From an uncultured Collinsella sp. (GTDB lineage: Bacteria > Actinomycetota > Coriobacteriia > Coriobacteriales > Coriobacteriaceae): a DNA stretch of 7,350 nt. The position numbers were made by a program, and so were the translations under genes. This document shows, piece by piece, positions 4,841 through 7,350 of this stretch (positions within the stretch are counted from its first letter, which is position 1; each line of letters begins with the position of its first letter). A model generated the notes under the pieces. The model was not told where the DNA came from. It did no database searches and was given only the letters and a program-made list of their open reading frames with translations. The stretch is from assembly GCA_900549245.1 (NCBI GenBank), contig URNQ01000087.1:1-7350 (forward strand), in the 5' to 3' direction.

Positions 4841-7350
4841 TTAGGCGGAACGCTTGGCCTCGAGCTTGGCCTGAGCGGCAGCCAGGCGCGCGAGGGGCAC
4901 GCGATAGGGCGAGCAGGACACGTAGTCCACGTCGGCCACGTTAAACAGGCCCTTGATGGACTTGGGGTCGCCGCCGTGCTCGCCGCACACGCCAAAGTGC
5001 ATGTCGGGATTGGTAGCGCGGCCCTTCTCGACGGCCAAGCGCACGAGCTCCAGCACCGCCGTGTCGATGGTCTCGAAGGGATTGTCCTTCAGGATCTTCT
5101 TGTGCAGGTACAGCGGGATGAACTTGGCCTCGGCGTCATCGCGCGAGAAGCCAAAGGTCGTCTGGGTGAGGTCGTTGGTGCCAAAGCAGAAGAAGTCGGC
5201 ATGATGGGCGATCTCGTCAGCGACCATGCAGGCACGCGGCAGCTCGAGCATCGTGCCCACGGGAATATTGAGCTCGACGCCTTCCTCGGCGGAAACCTCG
5301 GCGATCACGCGCTCGATAACCTCGCGGGTCTGGACATGCTCGGCCGTGATGGAAACGAGCGGAACCATGATCTCGGGGCGCGGGTCGACACCCTCCTTGA
5401 TAAGGCGGGCAGCAGCCGTGGCGACGGCGCGAACCTGCATGAGCGGCAGATCGCCAAAGACGACGGACAGGCGCACGCCGCGCAAGCCCAGCATGGGGTT
5501 GGACTCGACCATGCCGTCAATGCGACGCAGGCGGGCGCGCAGGGCAGTGAGCTCCTCCTCGGGAGCGCCGGCGGCCTCCTTCTTGGTGATGGCGACCTCG
5601 AGCTCGCGAGGATTATCAAGGAACTCATGAAGCGGCGGATCGAGCAGGCGGACGACCACATCGCGACCGGACATGGTCTTGAACATCGCCAGGAAGTCCT
5701 CGGTCTGAACCTTGAGCAAGTCGGCCAGGGCCTGCTGCTTCACGGCCTCATCGTCAGACAGGATAAAGCTCTGGATGATGTTCTTGCGATCGCCCAGGAA
5801 CATGTGCTCGGTGCGGCACAGACCGATGGCCTCGGCGCCAAACTCGAGCGCGAGCTCGGCATCCTCGGGGTTGTCGGCGTTGACGCGCACGCGGTTGGCG
5901 TGACCGTCGGTCTCGTCCAAACGGATCTCATCGGCCCAAGACAGGATGGTGTCCAGGTCGCCGGTGAGCTCTGCAGAGACCAGGTCGACCGCGCCGTCGA
6001 CGACGATACCCTGGGTGCCGTCGATGGAGATGACATCGCCCTCGCGCAGCACGCGGTCGCTGCCCTCGATGCGCACGACCTTCTCTGCCGCGTCAATGTG
6101 GAAGCGCTCAACGCCGCAAACGCAGGGCGTACCCATGCCGCGGGCGATAACGGCGGCATGGCTCGTCTTGCCACCGTGGCTGGTCAGGATGCCCTCGGCG
6201 GCGACCATGCCCTTCAGGTCGTCGGGGTTGGTCTCCCAGCGGACCAGAATGACCTTGTGGCCCTCGGCGGAACGCGCGACGGCGTCATCACTCGAGAACA
6301 CGACCTCGCCCACGGCGGCACCAGGGCTGGCGTTAAGGCCGCTGGCCAGGGCCTCGTACTTCTTGGAGGCGTCGAACTGCGGGTGCAGGAGCTGGTCGAG
6401 CTGCGCGGGATCGATGCGGCTCACAGCCTCCTCGCGGGTGATGAGGCCCTCCTCGACCATTTCGATAGCAATGCGCAGGGCGGCAGTGGCGGTGCGCTTG
6501 CCCACGCGGGTCTGGAGCATCCAGAGCTTGCCCTGCTCGATGGTAAACTCGATATCGCACATATCGCGGTAATGATCCTCGAGCGTCAGGAACACGCGCT
6601 CGAGCTCCTCGCCTGCGGACTCGAGGCCCGAGGTGGTCTTGAGGTCGGCGATGGGCTCGGTGTTTCGGATGCCGGCGACGACGTCCTCGCCCTGGGCATT
6701 CACCAAAAAGTCGCCATAGAACTCCTTGGTGCCGTCGGCCGGGTTGCGCGTAAAGGCGACGCCGGTCGCAGAGGTCTCGCCCTTGTTGCCAAAGGCCATG
6801 GCCTGGACGTTGACGGCGGTGCCGAGCTCGTCGGAAATGCCGTGCTGCTTGCGGTAGATGCAGGCGCGCTCGTTCATCCAGCTGCCAAAGACGGCCTGGA
6901 TGGCAAGGCGCAGCTGGAGCTCCGGATCGTGCGGGAAAACGGGCTTACCGTCGGCGACCTCGAGCTCGGGATACAGGGTCGCCTCGACGTTCTCGGAGAA
7001 GATGCCCTTAAAGGTCTCGACGAGCTCCTGCAGGTCCTCGGCCGAAAGCTCGGAATCGACACGAACGCCGGCGACCAGGCGGGCCTGGGTCAGGGCGTTC
7101 TCGAATAGGTCGGCGTCGACGCCCATGACGACGTTGGAGAACATCTGGATAAAGCGACGGTAGCTGTCCCAGGCAAAGCGCGGGTTCTGCGTCTGCGCGA
7201 TAAGACCCTGGACGGAATCGTCGTTGAGGCCCAGGTTGAGGACCGTGTCCATCATGCCGGGCATGGAGAACGGAGCGCCCGAGCGAACCGACACGAGCAG
7301 CGGATCGGAGGCATCGCCGAGGTTCTTTCCGCCACGGGGCGGTTTACCGT
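4841..7350 (-). CDS. ppdK: Pyruvate, phosphate dikinase (partial, N-terminus beyond window)
   Basis: PPDK reversibly converts pyruvate, ATP and phosphate to phosphoenolpyruvate, AMP and pyrophosphate; in anaerobes it links PEP and pyruvate in glycolysis or gluconeogenesis. The window holds the last 835 codons (first complete codon at 7348) and the TAA stop at 4841-4843. By comparison with the usual length near 880-900, only about the first 60-80 residues are missing. No start codon is visible, and the GTG near 7294 is an internal Val in the conserved VSVRSGAPFSMPGMMDT block. Domains in order: the ATP-grasp nucleotide-binding part; the phosphohistidine swivel domain with GGKTSHAAVIARGMGTPCVCG (starting near fragment residue 392), whose catalytic His is encoded at 6158-6160; and the PEP/pyruvate TIM barrel with GLCRTEHMFL, LLDPPLHEF, NPMLGLRG, GTMLELPRA and FGTNDLTQTTFGFSRDD. 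GVCGEHGGDP carries the catalytic Cys (codon 4985-4987). The Thr two residues before the His, the site phosphorylated by the PDRP regulator in characterised systems, is present. All active-site blocks look intact. Confidence 0.97.
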   Translation of the reverse strand, partial: GKPPRGGKNLGDASDPLLVSVRSGAPFSMPGMMDTVLNLGLNDDSVQGLIAQTQNPRFAWDSYRRFIQMFSNVVMGVDADLFENALTQARLVAGVRVDSELSAEDLQELVETFKGIFSENVEATLYPELEVADGKPVFPHDPELQLRLAIQAVFGSWMNERACIYRKQHGISDELGTAVNVQAMAFGNKGETSATGVAFTRNPADGTKEFYGDFLVNAQGEDVVAGIRNTEPIADLKTTSGLESAGEELERVFLTLEDHYRDMCDIEFTIEQGKLWMLQTRVGKRTATAALRIAIEMVEEGLITREEAVSRIDPAQLDQLLHPQFDASKKYEALASGLNASPGAAVGEVVFSSDDAVARSAEGHKVILVRWETNPDDLKGMVAAEGILTSHGGKTSHAAVIARGMGTPCVCGVERFHIDAAEKVVRIEGSDRVLREGDVISIDGTQGIVVDGAVDLVSAELTGDLDTILSWADEIRLDETDGHANRVRVNADNPEDAELALEFGAEAIGLCRTEHMFLGDRKNIIQSFILSDDEAVKQQALADLLKVQTEDFLAMFKTMSGRDVVVRLLDPPLHEFLDNPRELEVAITKKEAAGAPEEELTALRARLRRIDGMVESNPMLGLRGVRLSVVFGDLPLMQVRAVATAAARLIKEGVDPRPEIMVPLVSITAEHVQTREVIERVIAEVSAEEGVELNIPVGTMLELPRACMVADEIAHHADFFCFGTNDLTQTTFGFSRDDAEAKFIPLYLHKKILKDNPFETIDTAVLELVRLAVEKGRATNPDMHFGVCGEHGGDPKSIKGLFNVADVDYVSCSPYRVPLARLAAAQAKLEAKRSA

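Noticed and set aside
4976..7108. A 710-codon open frame on the plus strand opposite ppdK
   Set aside because: It is exactly antisense to a fully conserved ppdK frame, is dominated by Gly/Ala/Leu/Asp/His as expected from the reverse complement of GC-rich codons, has no ribosome site that I can see, and shows no recognisable domain.

Overview
The window looks like ordinary chromosomal DNA of a GC-rich (roughly 60% by eye) Gram-positive bacterium. The protein sequences and gene order point to a member of the Coriobacteriia, with a Collinsella-like genome as my best guess. That placement rests on recognising protein style and synteny, not on a search. All seven genes lie on the minus strand, so transcription runs from high to low coordinates. 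I saw no mobile element, CRISPR array, tRNA, rRNA or phage gene.

In transcription order: (1) the 3' portion of ppdK, pyruvate phosphate dikinase (7348 to 4841; its start lies beyond the window), ending at a strong hairpin (4775-4802). (2) rplS, ribosomal protein bL19 (4631-4290), with its own promoter (about 4701-4728), an A-tract upstream of it, a leader hairpin, and an intrinsic terminator with a UUCG loop (4226-4255). (3) rnhB, ribonuclease HII (4196-3408), which begins only about 30 nt after that terminator and is closed by a second intrinsic terminator (3317-3358). (4) A tightly packed cassette yraN - comM - dprA - trmFO (3218 to 1; trmFO runs off the left edge). Its stop and start codons overlap (TGATG, then ATGA) or the next ribosome site abuts the previous stop, which indicates translational coupling.

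The order rplS-rnhB-yraN-comM-dprA-trmFO resembles the conserved ribosome/RNase HII/DNA-processing neighbourhood known from Firmicutes and Actinobacteria. The cassette groups DNA-uptake and recombination factors (DprA loads RecA on single-stranded DNA; ComM is a branch-migration helicase) with R-loop and ribonucleotide removal (RNase HII), a nuclease-fold protein (YraN) and tRNA modification (TrmFO).

I did not find a new biological system. The points worth a second look are regulatory and small-scale: two terminators inside a conserved gene string without obvious downstream promoters, a structured rplS leader, a DprA that lacks the N-terminal SAM-like domain and the usual basic residue of its signature loop, and N-terminal extensions on YraN and RNase HII.
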